From NCBI GenBank assembly GCA_028023455.1, contig JAQFVV010006220.1, positions 10,435,916-10,499,915 on the forward strand: 64,000 bases of DNA, written 5' to 3'. Source of the DNA: Epiperipatus broadwayi. Lineage: Eukaryota; Onychophora; Udeonychophora; Euonychophora; Peripatidae. Of this stretch, positions 1 to 12,964 are shown piece after piece. Every line of letters starts with the position of its first letter. The first letter of the stretch is position 1. A program made the translations under genes and the position numbers. Below the pieces are notes generated by a model. It was not told where the DNA came from, searched no databases, and worked only from the letters and a program-made list of their open reading frames with translations.

Positions 1-1341
1 ATTAAATTTACTTTCTAGAATTTTTTACATTAAAGAATCACTTTGGGTGTTTAACCTCTGGTATTCATATAGGAAGTCTATAATTTACTGGTGAAAATAT
101 CTAACCATAAACTAGTTTACAGAGATTTAGAGACTCCTTGGACTATTCGGTTTATCATAGTAGATGATGGCACAATAACAATAATGACTAGTAAAAGAAA
201 CCATACTAAAATGAATAAGTATCAGAAGTTTATTATAAATGCACTATGTTATATTAAAACATACAATATAATGATTTTTAGTTATTATATTTTATAACTA
301 ACAAGAATAATTTAATGAATATTTAATGTGTTTATATATAAAATTACCTGAATGGGTCATAACTTTAAATCTAAATTGTGTATATACTCATATAACATTT
401 CTCAATATCTTTCTGAAAACCATCATGGACCAAGTTTCAATAGAAAACCAGTAATATCAGTCTTTAATTAATAAATTAGTTGGTTATACATGTTAAAGCT
501 ACATTCAGTATGTGCACACATATATATTATTTTGGATTTTTATTTAATAGGCAATGCTACTCCAAATTTTCAATGAAGTATCGTATTATAGTCACACATA
601 TAAATATTACACATGTTTAGTACTCCTAATGATTTGTCATGCAATAATGTGGTATAAGAAAGATAATATTCCAATCGCAATTATGATATGCATAAGTAAG
701 GTACCAGGTTTCTAGAGTGAACTATTACTGAAATAATGTCACCACTATATAATTGTGACATTTGAAAGTATTTTTTTCTTAGACTGGCAATAACTCTGAA
801 TTGTCTATTATTGCTTAAGTCTTCCTGGAAGTTATGCTTTGCACACATTTAGATGGTTTTCATTTCATTGCGCAACTTTCAAAGACACATGAGTTTTCTG
901 CATGGCCAGTTTTCATCAACAGTGACTGAATTAATAATTATTGATTTTCACTATTATTTTACAAAAAAAAAAATCTATATTTTTTAAATTTTGTATCTGA
1001 ACACAACGCCGTTAAAACTAAATGCTTTAAGTTTAATATTACATTGTCTTAATTTAATTAGTTTAATTTACATTCATTTTTGCATCATTAATTAATAAAT
1101 AAGCAGAAACTTAACAGCAATAAACCATTATGTTCTTCGTGAAATTAATAATTAAAAAATAAATCAAATTTTAAAAAAATAGTTGTTTTCCTTAAAGATA
1201 CTGTAACATCAAAAATGTTAAGAAATACTACATTAATCTATTTATCTAAAGTGGATGGTGTCTAAATGTGAGAATGTAAAAAAAATTTGAAGTTTGTAGA
1301 TCAAAGTGAAGTAATATATGCATATGAAAATAAAGTCTTAT
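1..1341. other. AT-rich DNA, no gene seen
   Basis: Only short chance reading frames (longest about 68 codons, with low-complexity translations). Several A or T runs occur, for example around 963-973. I see no conserved protein motif, RNA gene or clear repeat boundary. Confidence 0.6.
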
Positions 1342-1529
1342 TTGGGTTATATTGTGTGTTTTTTTCTTTTGTATTTTTAATATCTCAATGAAATAACATT
1401 CATCCTTGTCAAGGTTAAATTCGTAATAAAGAATTGTTAAGACAACAGTTCTTCATTAAGACCCTAACTTTGACAAGAATAAATGTTATTTCATCAAGAT
1501 ATTAAAAAATAATATATGGTATAACCCAC
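1342..1529. repeat. Fold-back (MITE-like) hairpin element, 188 bp
   Basis: The two halves are imperfect reverse complements. TGGGTTAT near 1343 pairs with ATAACCCA near 1520; TTTTTAATATCT near 1374 pairs with AGATATTAAAAA near 1498; AATAACATTCATCCTTGTCA near 1391 matches TGACAAGAATAAATGTTATT near 1471. The loop is centred near 1440. Arms of about 85-90 bp with a tiny loop and no coding capacity fit a miniature inverted-repeat element. No convincing target-site duplication is visible, so the exact ends are uncertain. Confidence 0.7.
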
Positions 1530-1577
1530 TATGAAAATATTATATATATAAAATAGAAACAATGCATAACACTAGAT

Positions 1578-1780
1578 GAAATATTTGAAATGTCCGTAGC
1601 TATATTATTCCAGCCACACTCTCCCTTTAAAGAAAAAAAGCTCAAAGGTAATATATATTGAAATTCACTCAACATTGAAGAGGATTTCCTTTTCAGCAGA
1701 GTGCTAAAATTTGAGCTTTATTTTATTTAAAGGGAGAATGTGGCTGGAATAACACTGCTATGGAGTTTTCAAATATTTTA
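1578..1780. repeat. Second fold-back hairpin element, 203 bp
   Basis: The left arm contains ATATTTGAAA, then TATTATTCCAGCCACACTCT and CCCTTTAAAG, then AGCTCAAA near 1642. The right arm contains TTTGAGCT near 1711, then TTTAAAGGGAGAATGTGGCT, GGAATAA and TTTTCAAATATTT ending near 1780. Arms are about 70 bp with an unpaired centre of roughly 60 bp. It lies only 48 bp from the preceding hairpin but has an unrelated sequence, so two different elements, or two insertions in a preferred target, are likely. Confidence 0.75.
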
Positions 1781-4272
1781 TATATATATATATATATATT
1801 ACAGTCTGTTCTCAGCTGTATTCTCTCACTGAATATAATCAGCATATTCCATTTTTAGAGAGTCTTTGGGTTTTATGATATAAATGGAAATCTGTCTTTT
1901 CCATGAAAACCATGCTAATCTTACCATAATATTCTTTTTTAAAAAATGTTACCACTCATTCATTTCACATAGTTGAATTAATGAAAAGTGAAGACCATAT
2001 CTGATTCTTTTTATAGTTTAGTCCTCATATTTTCATAATTGCATTCTTTAATGAAAATTTCCAATATCTTTATGTTACATCAATAGGGTCTATGTTTTAC
2101 TTTTATATAGAAAATGTGGCAGATTAACATACCTATTTATAATTAATTTAATTGGAGTAGTTATATCATTACAAAAAAATAACTTTAACTGCTACAATAC
2201 ATTTGTATCTATATTATATCTCAGCATCCAAACTTATATTTTCCTAAAATGTTACCAAGATATTTAAATTAATTCCCATTCTTAAGCTGATACCATCCAA
2301 AGTAAAAATTGCTGAAGATTTTTCTTTCATTGCTGGCTGAATACATCACTTGAATTTTTCAAGTATCAGTTACTAAACCAACACTATTATAAGCTATAAA
2401 CATACACTTAAAATGTTCTATAAATCATCTTTTGAATTGGTAGAATAGAATAAATACAGTATATTATACATTTTAAATAAAAAATGATGAAGTGCTTGCT
2501 TTTACTGTATTTTTAGTCAGTTCAATTTAACCTATATGCATTTTGATATTTACTTCATAAAACTTTTTATAAATTGTTTCAAAAATTATTCTCATATATT
2601 TGGAGAACAGTATTGAAGCTAGTCAAAATAAGAGTCATATATCACCTGACCCTATCTCTTAAGCTTGTAAGTTATAAACAATGAGGATTTCCAATTCCTC
2701 TATAAGCTTTATGATAAATGCTTAGCCAGAGCCAGCACTTAAAATATCTCTGTCAGGAACCCCTCCCCAAACCCCTGACCATGGTTTTGCGCTTTGGCAC
2801 TCCTCAGAGAGGTGTCAGGGTAGGTTCAGACACTAGATCTAAAAATACCAACCCAAAGCCAAGCACTTATCTAAAAGTTATCTATTGAGTGGAAAATCTG
2901 AAAGCTAGTTTATATTCCAGTTTATTTTTTAATTATTTCCCATATGTTAAAAAAAAAAAAACTGAAATGTATATTTTAAGAAAATCTTAAAAATTTGAAT
3001 TATTACTTAATTACAAAAGACAAAGAAACCTGGATTTCGATCTATATTTTTAATTGTATTAACTAACTTTTGTTTGATCATTCTATTGCCTAGATTCAAA
3101 AGGTTTTATTTTTAGTTTTGTTTTTGTTTTATTATTGAATCCTTCATCTTAATTACATTATATTACAGCATCTACCTTTACTGAAATTCAAACCATCCTT
3201 TCTTACTATATATGCATTTCATGAACAAAAAGAGAATGTCCAATTCTGTGTTAATAGATCAATACTTTTCCATTATACCACTTTCACACAGATAGGATTT
3301 GATTTTTGATCATCTTTAATTCTTTGTGGAAGACCAAATAATTATTGCACTGCAGAAATATTTTCAAGTTTTTTTTTAATATCATCAACACATCTCTCAT
3401 CTCAAGTTCTTTGCATCATAACCATTCTCCAGCAAAAAACTTCAGACTACCCTCTCCATTATACATGCATTTTTGCTTTACTCTTGAACTAATTAGAATA
3501 AGAACTATAAAAATGATTAAGAGAAAAAATATTTTGATGTGAAAAATGTCATTAAATAACTGAAAGAAGGCTGTTGCAGGAATTAAGATTTTTTTTTTTT
3601 GTAAAAATAATTTAAATAATGCAAGAGAAAAATAAGATAGTAAGTAGATGGTCTTTGAACTCTATATAAATTGTCAGTCCTATACAAAAAACAAAACAGG
3701 GGTCAAAGCATTTTCCTATTCTTGTTTGTTACAACAAAAATCACAAATAAATTACTAAAATATGAATAATATCCTTTAGATTAAAGATAACCATCTGAAT
3801 GAATAGTAACTTCAGATGGTACTGGTAAACATGTTAAAGGTTTTCCATTTAATCATGGATTGAAAAGAATTCATTTAAAAGTTTTTCTTAGATTTTTTTT
3901 TATTTAGTTATAAATACTGTAGCCATCCTCAGTATTTCAATATATATGTAATAGAAAGGTAGATTTGGTAATGTAATGATAAAGCATCTACTTGGCATGT
4001 TAACAAACTGGGTGATGAAACCAAATTGGGTAAAACTTGAAAACTTCTTAGGTTTTAATCAAGCTTAGTTTTCCCCTAGAAAACTAACCCATTGTCACCC
4101 AAATAATTATCCAATACTAATAAGAATATGGAAATATAGCTAGAAGCTAAACAGCTATGGAATCACTAAAACTTTTACCAGCCTGCAAATATTCTGATAA
4201 ATAATGCTTTTTCTGTTTTTCCATAAGAGTTGTTGAAAAAAATCTTTGTTCTGCATTAGTTAAATTAATGGC
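1781..4272. other. AT-rich DNA, no gene seen
   Basis: A short TA tract lies at about 1776-1799. A less AT-rich patch at about 2720-2860 has a run of C-rich sequence (CCCCTCCCCAAACCCCTGACC is split over 2760-2780) and a short inverted match of CCTGAC with GTCAGGG, but I could not tie it to a known family. The remainder contains only short frames without recognisable products. Confidence 0.55.
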
Positions 4273-4749
<477 letters not shown>

Positions 4750-4854
4750 ATTTTCAAAACTTACACAAAGTGTTATGAATTTTAATGTGAGATAATAGAC
4801 ACTTCACATAAAAAAATGTTAAAACATTCTGATTTTAATATTAGCACTTTCGAT

Positions 4855-4878
4855 GTTGTTTGTTTGTTTGTTTGTTTG
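4855..4878 (+). repeat. (TTTG)n microsatellite
   Basis: Five tandem TTTG/TGTT units lie between the CTAT tract and the next TA tract. Confidence 0.85.
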
Positions 4879-4906
4879 AACATTCTTTGTGTAAAATGTC
4901 CATCAC

Positions 4907-4908
<2 letters not shown>

Positions 4909-4953
<45 letters not shown>
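4909..4953. repeat. (TA)n microsatellite
   Basis: About 22 uninterrupted TA units. Opposed short reading frames across it are low-complexity Tyr-Ile repeats and are not genes. Confidence 0.95.
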
Positions 4954-4957
<4 letters not shown>

Positions 4958-5012
4958 AATTTAAACAAAAATTTCTCCTAATGTTGAATGTCAAATATAA
5001 TAGAATAAAAAC

Positions 5013-5067
5013 TGTTGATGTTGCTATTACAATTATTATCATTACTATTATTATCATCATTGTCATC
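5013..5067. repeat. Degenerate ATT/ATC trinucleotide repeat
   Basis: Imperfect trinucleotide repeats of ATT, ATC and ACT type, in a region just downstream of the TA tract. Confidence 0.6.
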
Positions 5068-5069
5068 AA

Positions 5070-8000
5070 ACCTTATATTTGAGAATGCCAAATGTAATAA
5101 TATTTATCTCTGATAAAAGGTCTTATTTAGACTCTACTTGGATTGTCAAATATAATCGTATTAAATTGAAACATAAAATGCTTATCTAAAGTTCTGGCCA
5201 GCTAATATTCAAAGCTTATATTAATGTATAGCATAATAATTTAACTTCTAATGATCATTGAAAAACAGTTTAATTAATAAAATAAAAAATTATTAATATA
5301 AACAAAAACATTAAAAATATAAAATTAATAAGCAAAAACACCCCTTGTCAAGTATTTAATTCCTGAATTAATTATCATTTATTTATTATATCTATTATTA
5401 TATTCCTGCTTTATAAATGTAACTGTCATCTGTTATTAACAATACACTAAGAAAACAAAAATATTTATTATACTAGCATAAATATTGCAAAATTCAAAAT
5501 TTAATGAGCATGTTTAATTTGTTTACTATTTTTTTATTACAATAAGCATATGCTTATTAATTTACATACATACAAATATATTATAAATGTTTATTAAATA
5601 TACACTTTCATCAACATCACCCATAAATATTTATGCACGAAAAGTCTATTTTCTTTTAAATTTAACTGAAAAAAAATCAAACATAAATACTTGTATTTAA
5701 ACAAACTAAAATTATCATTAAGAAAGATATTGTTTTTATTTTTGTTTACTATTTAATCATTTTTTTTGGTAATGATATATTTTTCTTGTATACTAAACAA
5801 ACACATGCTTGGAAAAAAAAAGAATATATAAAAATATACTGTGGTTAATTTTGCTTTTACTCCCACAAGAAATGTCCTTCAAGGTGTAATAATATTTATT
5901 ACATCCACCAAACTTTTATGATTCACTTATCATTTTATATAAATATACACACACAAACATTCCATAATGTTTTCTGCAGTTTATAAATAGATGTTATATT
6001 CAAATCCAGATATATTTCAACATATTAGCATTCCAAAAACATTCATTTTAACAATGTTTTTATTTTTAAACAAAGTATTCCATAATTAATATTTTACAGC
6101 AATAATACAGCTTTATTTATTTAGATTCTCAAAATACATGCAGTCTTTTGTGCAAATGTTTTACAAACTTTGATCATCATAATCATTTTTTAAACGTCTA
6201 GATAAACTTTATATTCACTAATTCAATGCTGTTTATTTATTAAGACAAAAAATAAAAGAGAATCCAATCTAAAATCAGGGGTTTAAATAGTTTTCTTCCA
6301 AAGATGGAATACTTAGGTCATATCCTAGATACTGTTGCCATGATATTCTATGTCATATTCTCTAATACCACTCACTTTCATAATTCTTTTCTATTAAGAG
6401 TTAAATTTATTTATATATCTGCTCAATAAAAGTTATTTCAAATACATCTCCTTTCAATGACATGATATTTTTAAAATTTTATAAAAACAAATATTACAAT
6501 ATATTTTAAAATAAAAAATATATAAATTTACAAATTTAAAAAAAAACAAAATATATTTTTAAAACTATATAAATTTATATTTTAAATAAAATATACACAT
6601 TCCTTTTTATTTATCTATTTTACATTGTTTAATCAATATTTAAATATTTATTTTATTTAAATTAAATATTTTAAAATAATACATTGAATATATAAAATTT
6701 AATGTTTTTGAATTATCCCTAAACATATAAAATATATAAACATGCATACATATCCTTCAACAATAATTTAACATTTTGTTTGCTTATGCTTACTTTTTTT
6801 TCAAATGTATGCAGTAAATAAAATGTCAACAAATAAATTCATTAATACATAATTTATTTTATTATTACTATTATAGAAAATCATTTAGGTAACCTTATTA
6901 ATTAATGTATCCCTAACATAATAAATATGCATCAATAACTTTATTACATTATCCTAAGAATATACAAATATTAATTTTAAAATTTTTGCCATGAGATAAC
7001 ATAAACTAATATTTTGATATATCACCTGTTAGAAAAATACATACGCCATTTTACATTACAATATGTTATCAAAACTATCTTTTAATAATGAGGTAAACTA
7101 TTTTGATTATTTTAAAATTAATTTGGAATTAAAATAAAAGAAATAAGCTTACAAAATTTTTATGAAAATAATGTTACCAAGTTTAAACTTAAATTACAAT
7201 GGTACAACATATTTATACATAAACCATAATTTTTTACACTTTCACCTATTATAATTTTATTTCAGGATAAATGTTTCTCATAATAAATCCATTCTTCAAA
7301 CCAAAAGTTATATTCTCCCTTTTGTTTTACAAAATTTCTTATCATATACTCATCACTTTCAGCCATTATCAATTAATTACTGATTAAAAATCAGATTAAA
7401 TCCTTTTTCTTCAAGCCATAAGTTATATATATCATTTTACTAAACTTATACAAGTTGTTTTACCCATCTTTTCTAATAATGTCTTGCCCAATTTTATTTA
7501 AGCTTTTTTTTTTAATAATGGCAGTGAAATTAGCTAGTCTTTTCACCTATGTATTTTACTTTTGATTTCTTGTTATTTCCCAATATACATATATTTATAT
7601 TTTATTGTATAATTTAAAGTCACTATATTGCTATTCAATTAGAAGACCAATCCTCAGTTCCATAAGAAAACAATAGTAAAACACTTTTATTAAAAATTTT
7701 CTTTTTAAATACATATAACTTTTTCTTTAAAAATGAAATTATTTCTACAAAAAGCAATTCTATCTAAGTTTAATTCTATAATTTTTTTCCATTATGTTTT
7801 TAACTATAATAATAATCTTTTTTTAAAAAATAATTACTATCAATTTTTATTTTCTTCTATTTTTAAAACTATAACTACAATACAAACTTCCAACATTCTT
7901 CCAGAGAGAAACATTGAAATGGAAGTCTTAATCCACAAGAATAGATGCTAGTTAATGATTTGTAATGATTTATTTCCTAAAATTAATTGAATATTTAGCA

Positions 8001-8217
8001 TGAATAATTAGCATTGGGAATTCTTAATGATTATTTTTTTTTGTTTTATATTCTCTCACAAATAATAGCCAAATTTCCATATATCAAACAATAATTGTAT
8101 AATGAGTTGGAATGACTTTGGGACTGCTATCTGAAAATATTTTAATCCAAATTCTATTTGAATTGGAATGAGATGTTAGGTATACAGAAGAGAAATGCAT
8201 TAGTTATTACACCAAAG

Positions 8218-8218
<1 letters not shown>
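5070..8218. other. Very AT-rich DNA, no gene seen
   Basis: One of the most AT-rich parts of the window (especially about 6460-6720). Only chance frames of up to about 72 codons occur. No protein motif, tRNA-like box or clear inverted repeat stood out. Confidence 0.6.

Positions 8219-8282
<64 letters not shown>
8219..8282. repeat. (TA)n microsatellite
   Basis: About 30 TA units with a single TG interruption near the 3' end. Confidence 0.95.
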
Positions 8283-8283
<1 letters not shown>

Positions 8284-8662
8284 CCGTATAGATTACAAAT
8301 AAATAAATACAATCTTGCACCAATAAATTTTTCATGACACAATTCTGAAGAAATTAACTGTGTAAAAGATTAATCTTAAAAGAACATAATAGGATTTTAT
8401 CTGAAAGTAGTATTATTAATTTCCATAATTCTTCAGTCGGGTAATAAAATATTTCATGATACTAGATTACACATTAGTGTTTCAGCAATATTTTTTTTAC
8501 TTTCATCACAGCTTTGCCATCTATTGTCAGTTAGATTTATATAAATACAAGAAAGTTGGTTTCAAAGAAAACATCTAAATGTTTTTCAATTTGGACTGAT
8601 ATTTTAATAGTAAGAAAAATGGTGTGGTTGCTAGAAGGATGGTGCATTTTCATTATATTCTA

Positions 8663-8752
8663 AAGGTCCAGGTGCCCTGTTTCAAGATTCAAAGCTTGCA
8701 CTGATAAAAGCCATAAGTTTGAAACTAATCTGGGGATATTGGATATGACAAC
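8663..8752 (+). repeat. Diverged fragment of the hammerhead-bearing repeat (core only)
   Basis: Contains the core string order of the family seen at 11.7, 25, 28 and 53 kb: a GATTCAAAG stretch, then CACTGATAAAAGCCATAAG, then GAAACTAATCTGGGGATA and TTGGAT. Relative to the family core, CTGATGA has become CTGATAA and GTC has become ATC, so a ribozyme here would be dead. The long outer arm of the repeat is absent. It resembles the variant at 49.05-49.13 kb more than the array copies. Confidence 0.6.
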
Positions 8753-9267
8753 AGAGGATCTGTGGTGAAAGAAAAAAGATCTAAGACATTGTTGTTAATT
8801 ACTAAATATTACAACATGTTGTAAATAATAACTCCTATATCAGTAATAAAAGTATTTATATATGTGTGTATGTATATATGTAGACATATATTTTTTGAGT
8901 TCATTTATGGTATTTGATTAGATTATACCTGTCTTTTTTATTTCCACAATTTGTTCATGATTCACCTTTTATTAGATTTATTGCCCAAATAATGGTAGTA
9001 CAGCATTACTGCTAATTACACATAGATAAAGGCATATAATACATCTTTTAAATTTGTTGCCCACAAAAGTTTTTATTTTGACATATGTATAGAGAATATA
9101 TAAAACGGTTTTTAAGCAGTTCATTGAAATAGGATACAGACCTCTAAAAATAATTTTTATATATATACATACATGAACATATATAGCTTTCTCAACATGT
9201 ACTGAATTTTTTTTTAGTTGAGAAAATGAATTAGACATTTGTTGATTGTAGCACATTTTTTATATCT

Positions 9268-9476
9268 ATGTATGTTTGGCCTTTTTTCAATCAATCTATC
9301 TTATTATCTATCTGTCTGCTCTCTCTTCATCTATTTTTTTACATATCTATTCATATATTCATACACCCTTTCATCCGCTCATCTATCTATTTTTTAATAA
9401 ATCTATCTATCCATCTCCTATTTATTCATTTATTTATTTGTGTATCTATCTATTTATTTTGATCTATCTATTTATC
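9268..9476 (+). repeat. Degenerate ATCT/ATTT tetranucleotide repeat
   Basis: A decayed CTAT-type microsatellite; the two overlapping open frames through it translate to Ile/Leu/Tyr/Ser-rich low complexity and are not genes. Confidence 0.7.
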
Positions 9477-9489
9477 TATTTCTACATGT

Positions 9490-9551
9490 CTTATGGCTTA
9501 ATAGTTGCGCGTTATCTTGTCAAATTCACAAGCTGAGATTCGAATTCTGGA
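9490..9551 (+). repeat. tRNA-like SINE head (diverged)
   Basis: TATGGCTTAATAGTTGCGC near 9492 resembles a polymerase III A box (TRGCNNAGYGG), and AGATTCGAATTCTGG near 9536 resembles a B box (GGTTCRANNCC), about 35 bp apart as in tRNAs and tRNA-derived SINEs. It follows directly on a degenerate microsatellite. No poly(A) tail or target duplication could be assigned, and both boxes have mismatches, so this is a probable old SINE head rather than a functional tRNA. Confidence 0.45.
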
Positions 9552-10316
9552 TGGAATATAAAATATATTTAAGTAGTTGAGGATTTCCAAGCTAGTTTTT
9601 GATTTTTTGTATAGAATTTCCCAAAATAATCTGACTAGCAATTTATTTATTTGGTGGAAATATGAATATACCTATAATTCTTAACTAAAGTTAAATTTTT
9701 TGTCAACTGATAATTGATTATGATTAATGCTCAATGTCTTCTTTTTGATTATTTTTTTTTTTATTAAAAGCTTCCAATGATCTAAATATATGCCTTAGTA
9801 TAAATGTTAAACTTAGAGACACTTAAAAATAAAATAGATTTTTATTAAGAGTTTCCAATTACTGTATATATATTTTGCAATGCTAATCTAATTAAAACAG
9901 GACATTATTTTATTAGTTACAATTAATAAAATATTTTGTGGAGGTGGACATTGATTATTTATCATGATTCTTTTCAAGTTTGATTAGACTTCAGAAATAT
10001 ATTAATACTAATAAGGAAACTGATAAAAAATAAAATCTATCAATTCAAATTGATTATCAGTAACTGTTTGACTTCAGGGAGAAATGCTCAACATAATTTT
10101 AGAATTAATCATTTCTCTGTTTATACGTGTGTATATTTATATAGTGTAATATATAATACTCATCAGATTCTTCAACTGCATGTTAGTCAGACATTTTGTG
10201 GCTTCTCCCTCTTTTTATTTTTTATCTAAGATTACTCAGATACTGTTTATAATCAGAAAATAGAATTGACTTGCGGGTGGCAGTGTTTCTAAATTGCATT
10301 TCATAAGCAATCACCC

Positions 10317-10347
<31 letters not shown>

Positions 10348-11708
10348 CAGACTCCTTGCTTATCATTTTTGTATATAAATACACTTCTTAGGAAAAACCC
10401 ATAATTATCAATCAAGCTAGAAATAGGGAGATTTAAGGGTTTAGATCTCTATACAGTGAAAAAAGTCAGTATGTTGTCTTTTTTACTCAACCAAATATGA
10501 ATGTGATTTAGGAATGCTATTGAAAGCAGAATTCGCTAAATAAGTTAAAATCTAACTTCAATTACATAATAGTATTTGATCAATGAGTTTCACTAAATTA
10601 CTCATCTACATTTTCATTTTATCATATATTGGAAATGATTAATTGATTGTCTTCACAGTGATTGTTTTCTCTCATTTATACGATACGTATATTAATATTG
10701 ATATTTTATTGTAGGGGACTTTAAATTGAAAATAAAATGATTATTTGTACGTTATTTAAATGAAATTTATGCTGTGTTTTTTATTTAATATGATAATGTC
10801 AGATATAATTTAGAGTATGCTTAAGTTATAGATTAAATATTTAAGTTGATGTATTTCTATAAAATTTAGTGGTAACTATTTGTTTGCAAATGCCAGGCTA
10901 AAACATATCTCACTCTTATTGCTATGAAATATTTGTTTGACTATATTTGTTCGTCTCTTCTCAAACTTTACTAATGGTATTGTATCTTAATAGCTCCCAT
11001 TTAGATAATACATGCACATGCACATATATAAAATCAAATGTAATTTACTATGTAATAAAGGGATTATGATATTTCGACTGATATTGATATACTTCTGTAG
11101 GTATTCACACAAATTAGCAATATATATATATATATATTAAAAATTGTATATGTTAAAAGTTTAATACATTATTTTTGTTAAAATTTGTTTATAAGTGGAT
11201 TAAGTAATTAATAATTTCATTGTAAAACGTTGCATGTATAAAAAATAGATTAATAAAAATACTATATTTTATAACACAGAAAGTAAAGTAGTTGCAAATC
11301 AGCTCAAAATTTGTTTTAGAAAATGTATAAAAGTTATTTACAAATTTCTTTAAATAAATATTTTAATTTGAAATTAAGATTATTTGTAATTTAGTTTGTT
11401 AAAATTTATTATATTTAAAATTGATATAGTGAAAATTTATAATATAATCAGAAAACTTTATAGTAGGGAAAAATAAGGTATTAATTTTAAAAACCTAATT
11501 ATGTGACGTATAAACAAAAACTATTTTGAATAAAAAAAAAAAAAAGGTAATCATAATGTTAATTGATCAGAGGGTCAAATAAGTCTGAAGTCCTAGTGGC
11601 AGATTGAGCATTCAGTTAATGATTTTAGTTTTTCTAATTTTCAAGTATTTTTTTAAATTTAAATTACTCACCGGAGAATCATTTCTGGAAACTTTAACTC
11701 TGAAATTT
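9552..11708. other. AT-rich DNA with short microsatellites, no gene seen
   Basis: Contains a (TAA)n tract at about 10316-10345 and a short TA tract near 11121-11138. No coding motif, RNA gene or mobile element could be recognised. Confidence 0.55.
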
Positions 11709-12014
11709 CACATGGTCACCATTTCTTATGCTTGCTCATAACTGTTATTAAACAGGCAAAACTCTCCATACAGTAGTGCCACCCAGTGTAAGTCAGAGTA
11801 ATCAATGGATGTCAGAAGGCTTGTGCATAAAATCCCTATTTAGGTACAGTGCTCTCAGATCCAAAGCTCCTCACTGATGAAAGCCACAAGCTAAAAACTA
11901 GTCTGGGAATATTGGATGAGTAGGCACTAGATAGGGATTTTATGCACAAGCCTTCTGGCATCCATTGATTACTCTGGCTTGCACTGCTGTATGGAGAGTT
12001 TTGCCTGTTTTAAG
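11709..12014. mobile_element. Compact head-to-head copy of the hammerhead-bearing fold-back repeat
   Basis: Left arm (from CACATGGTCACC, then AACAGGCAAAACTCTCC at about 11750, to TTTAGGTACAGTGC near 11850) and right arm (GCACTAGATAGGGATTTTAT from about 11924 to GAGTTTTGCCTGTTTTAA at 12013) are reverse complements over about 90 bp. Between them lies a single core reading on the + strand. The ten bases TCTGAAATTT occur immediately outside both ends (11699-11708 and 12015-12024) and look like a target-site duplication, so this may be a complete inserted unit of 306 bp. It lacks the ~200-bp spacer present in the array copies at 25, 28 and 53 kb. No coding capacity. Confidence 0.8.
11859..11917 (+). 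ncRNA. Hammerhead ribozyme-like core, probably inactivated
   Basis: Order of elements: ATCCAA and TCCTCA (5' side of stem I), CTGATGA at 11874-11880, a small stem II with AGC and GCT around CACAA, then AAAAC where a hammerhead needs GAAAC, then TAGTC and the 3' side of stem I (TGGGAA, TTGGAT at 11912-11917). The missing G of GAAA (an invariant core base) predicts loss of activity in this copy, although the helices are still formed. Confidence 0.55.
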
Positions 12015-12187
12015 TCTGAAATTTGTAAATCTATCACTGATTCAGTTGCATGGGAACTAATTTGGATGATATTCAGAAAGGTAATAAAAATTCTATTGAA
12101 AAATAATAGAGATACTAAAACATTGTAATTAAAGTTTTAAGTTAGAATAGCAATATTCATCTTCAAATAATATTACAAATGCCCACA

Positions 12188-12310
12188 ATGACATCACATG
12201 ACACTCTGATATGCTTACAACATCAGATTTTCTTATCCTATTCTGGACTTTTTTGTTGTAAGTTTGAATAATCAATGAACATCAGGTGGTATTGTTTTAT
12301 AATATCCTAT
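12188..12310 (+). repeat. Very diverged fragment of the same repeat family
   Basis: ACATCACATGACA near 12191 followed by ATGCTTAC, and GAATAATCAATGAACATCAG near 12266, parallel the outer arm of the family (CATCACATGATCACC ... GAGTAATCAATGGATGCCAG). The match is patchy and no core is visible. Confidence 0.35.
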
Positions 12311-12928
12311 TTCTCAGAGTGTTTTCTGGATTCTTTCTTCACCAGTGAAAACTATTATTAAAAGTTAGAATTAATGTATTTACATACTTTTTACACTACT
12401 AAAGCTAATAGCCTAAAATTTAAAAAAAACTAAGGTTTTGAATTTTAAGACTATGCCATATGGTATAAATAGTTATAAAGTAAGATAAAGTGACCTGCTC
12501 TTAGAAGCATATGAATATGGATGTAAAAAAGTCATGTGATATTGTCATTGGTTTTAATCTTCCTAGCTAAAGTGTAGAAGGGATTTGCAGTTAGCATAAA
12601 TTTGAGGTCTCTAAAATATATAAAACCTGACCTGGTTTCAAATCTACATAACTATACCGACTTATTAGATTGGGTTCATAATTTTAGGTATTATTTGAAT
12701 TTGTTTATTTTCTTGATAATACAAAGTTATAGAATATGGTTTCTAAATGCACAAATTGAATAATTTTAGCTTTGAATGCTAGTCTTCTTGTTTCAAGGAC
12801 ATCCAGAGACCTATCTGGGGATAGAAATATTGTAGTACTATAGTACTATAGTATCTGATCTTCATTGATTACTCAAGCTTCTAGTACATGATTATAAAGT
12901 AGAATGAAGTGTTCATGGAATATTTACT

Positions 12929-12964
<36 letters not shown>

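Noticed and set aside
2720-2860. Another copy of the hammerhead-bearing repeat
   Set aside because: Shares only short strings such as GACACTAGATC; arm and core landmarks are absent.
4782-5082. Overlapping frames of 88 and 95 codons on opposite strands
   Set aside because: They run through TA and ATT repeats and have low-complexity translations.
9268-9536. Two overlapping Ile/Leu/Ser/Tyr-rich frames that resemble membrane peptides
   Set aside because: Produced by a degenerate CTAT/ATTT repeat.
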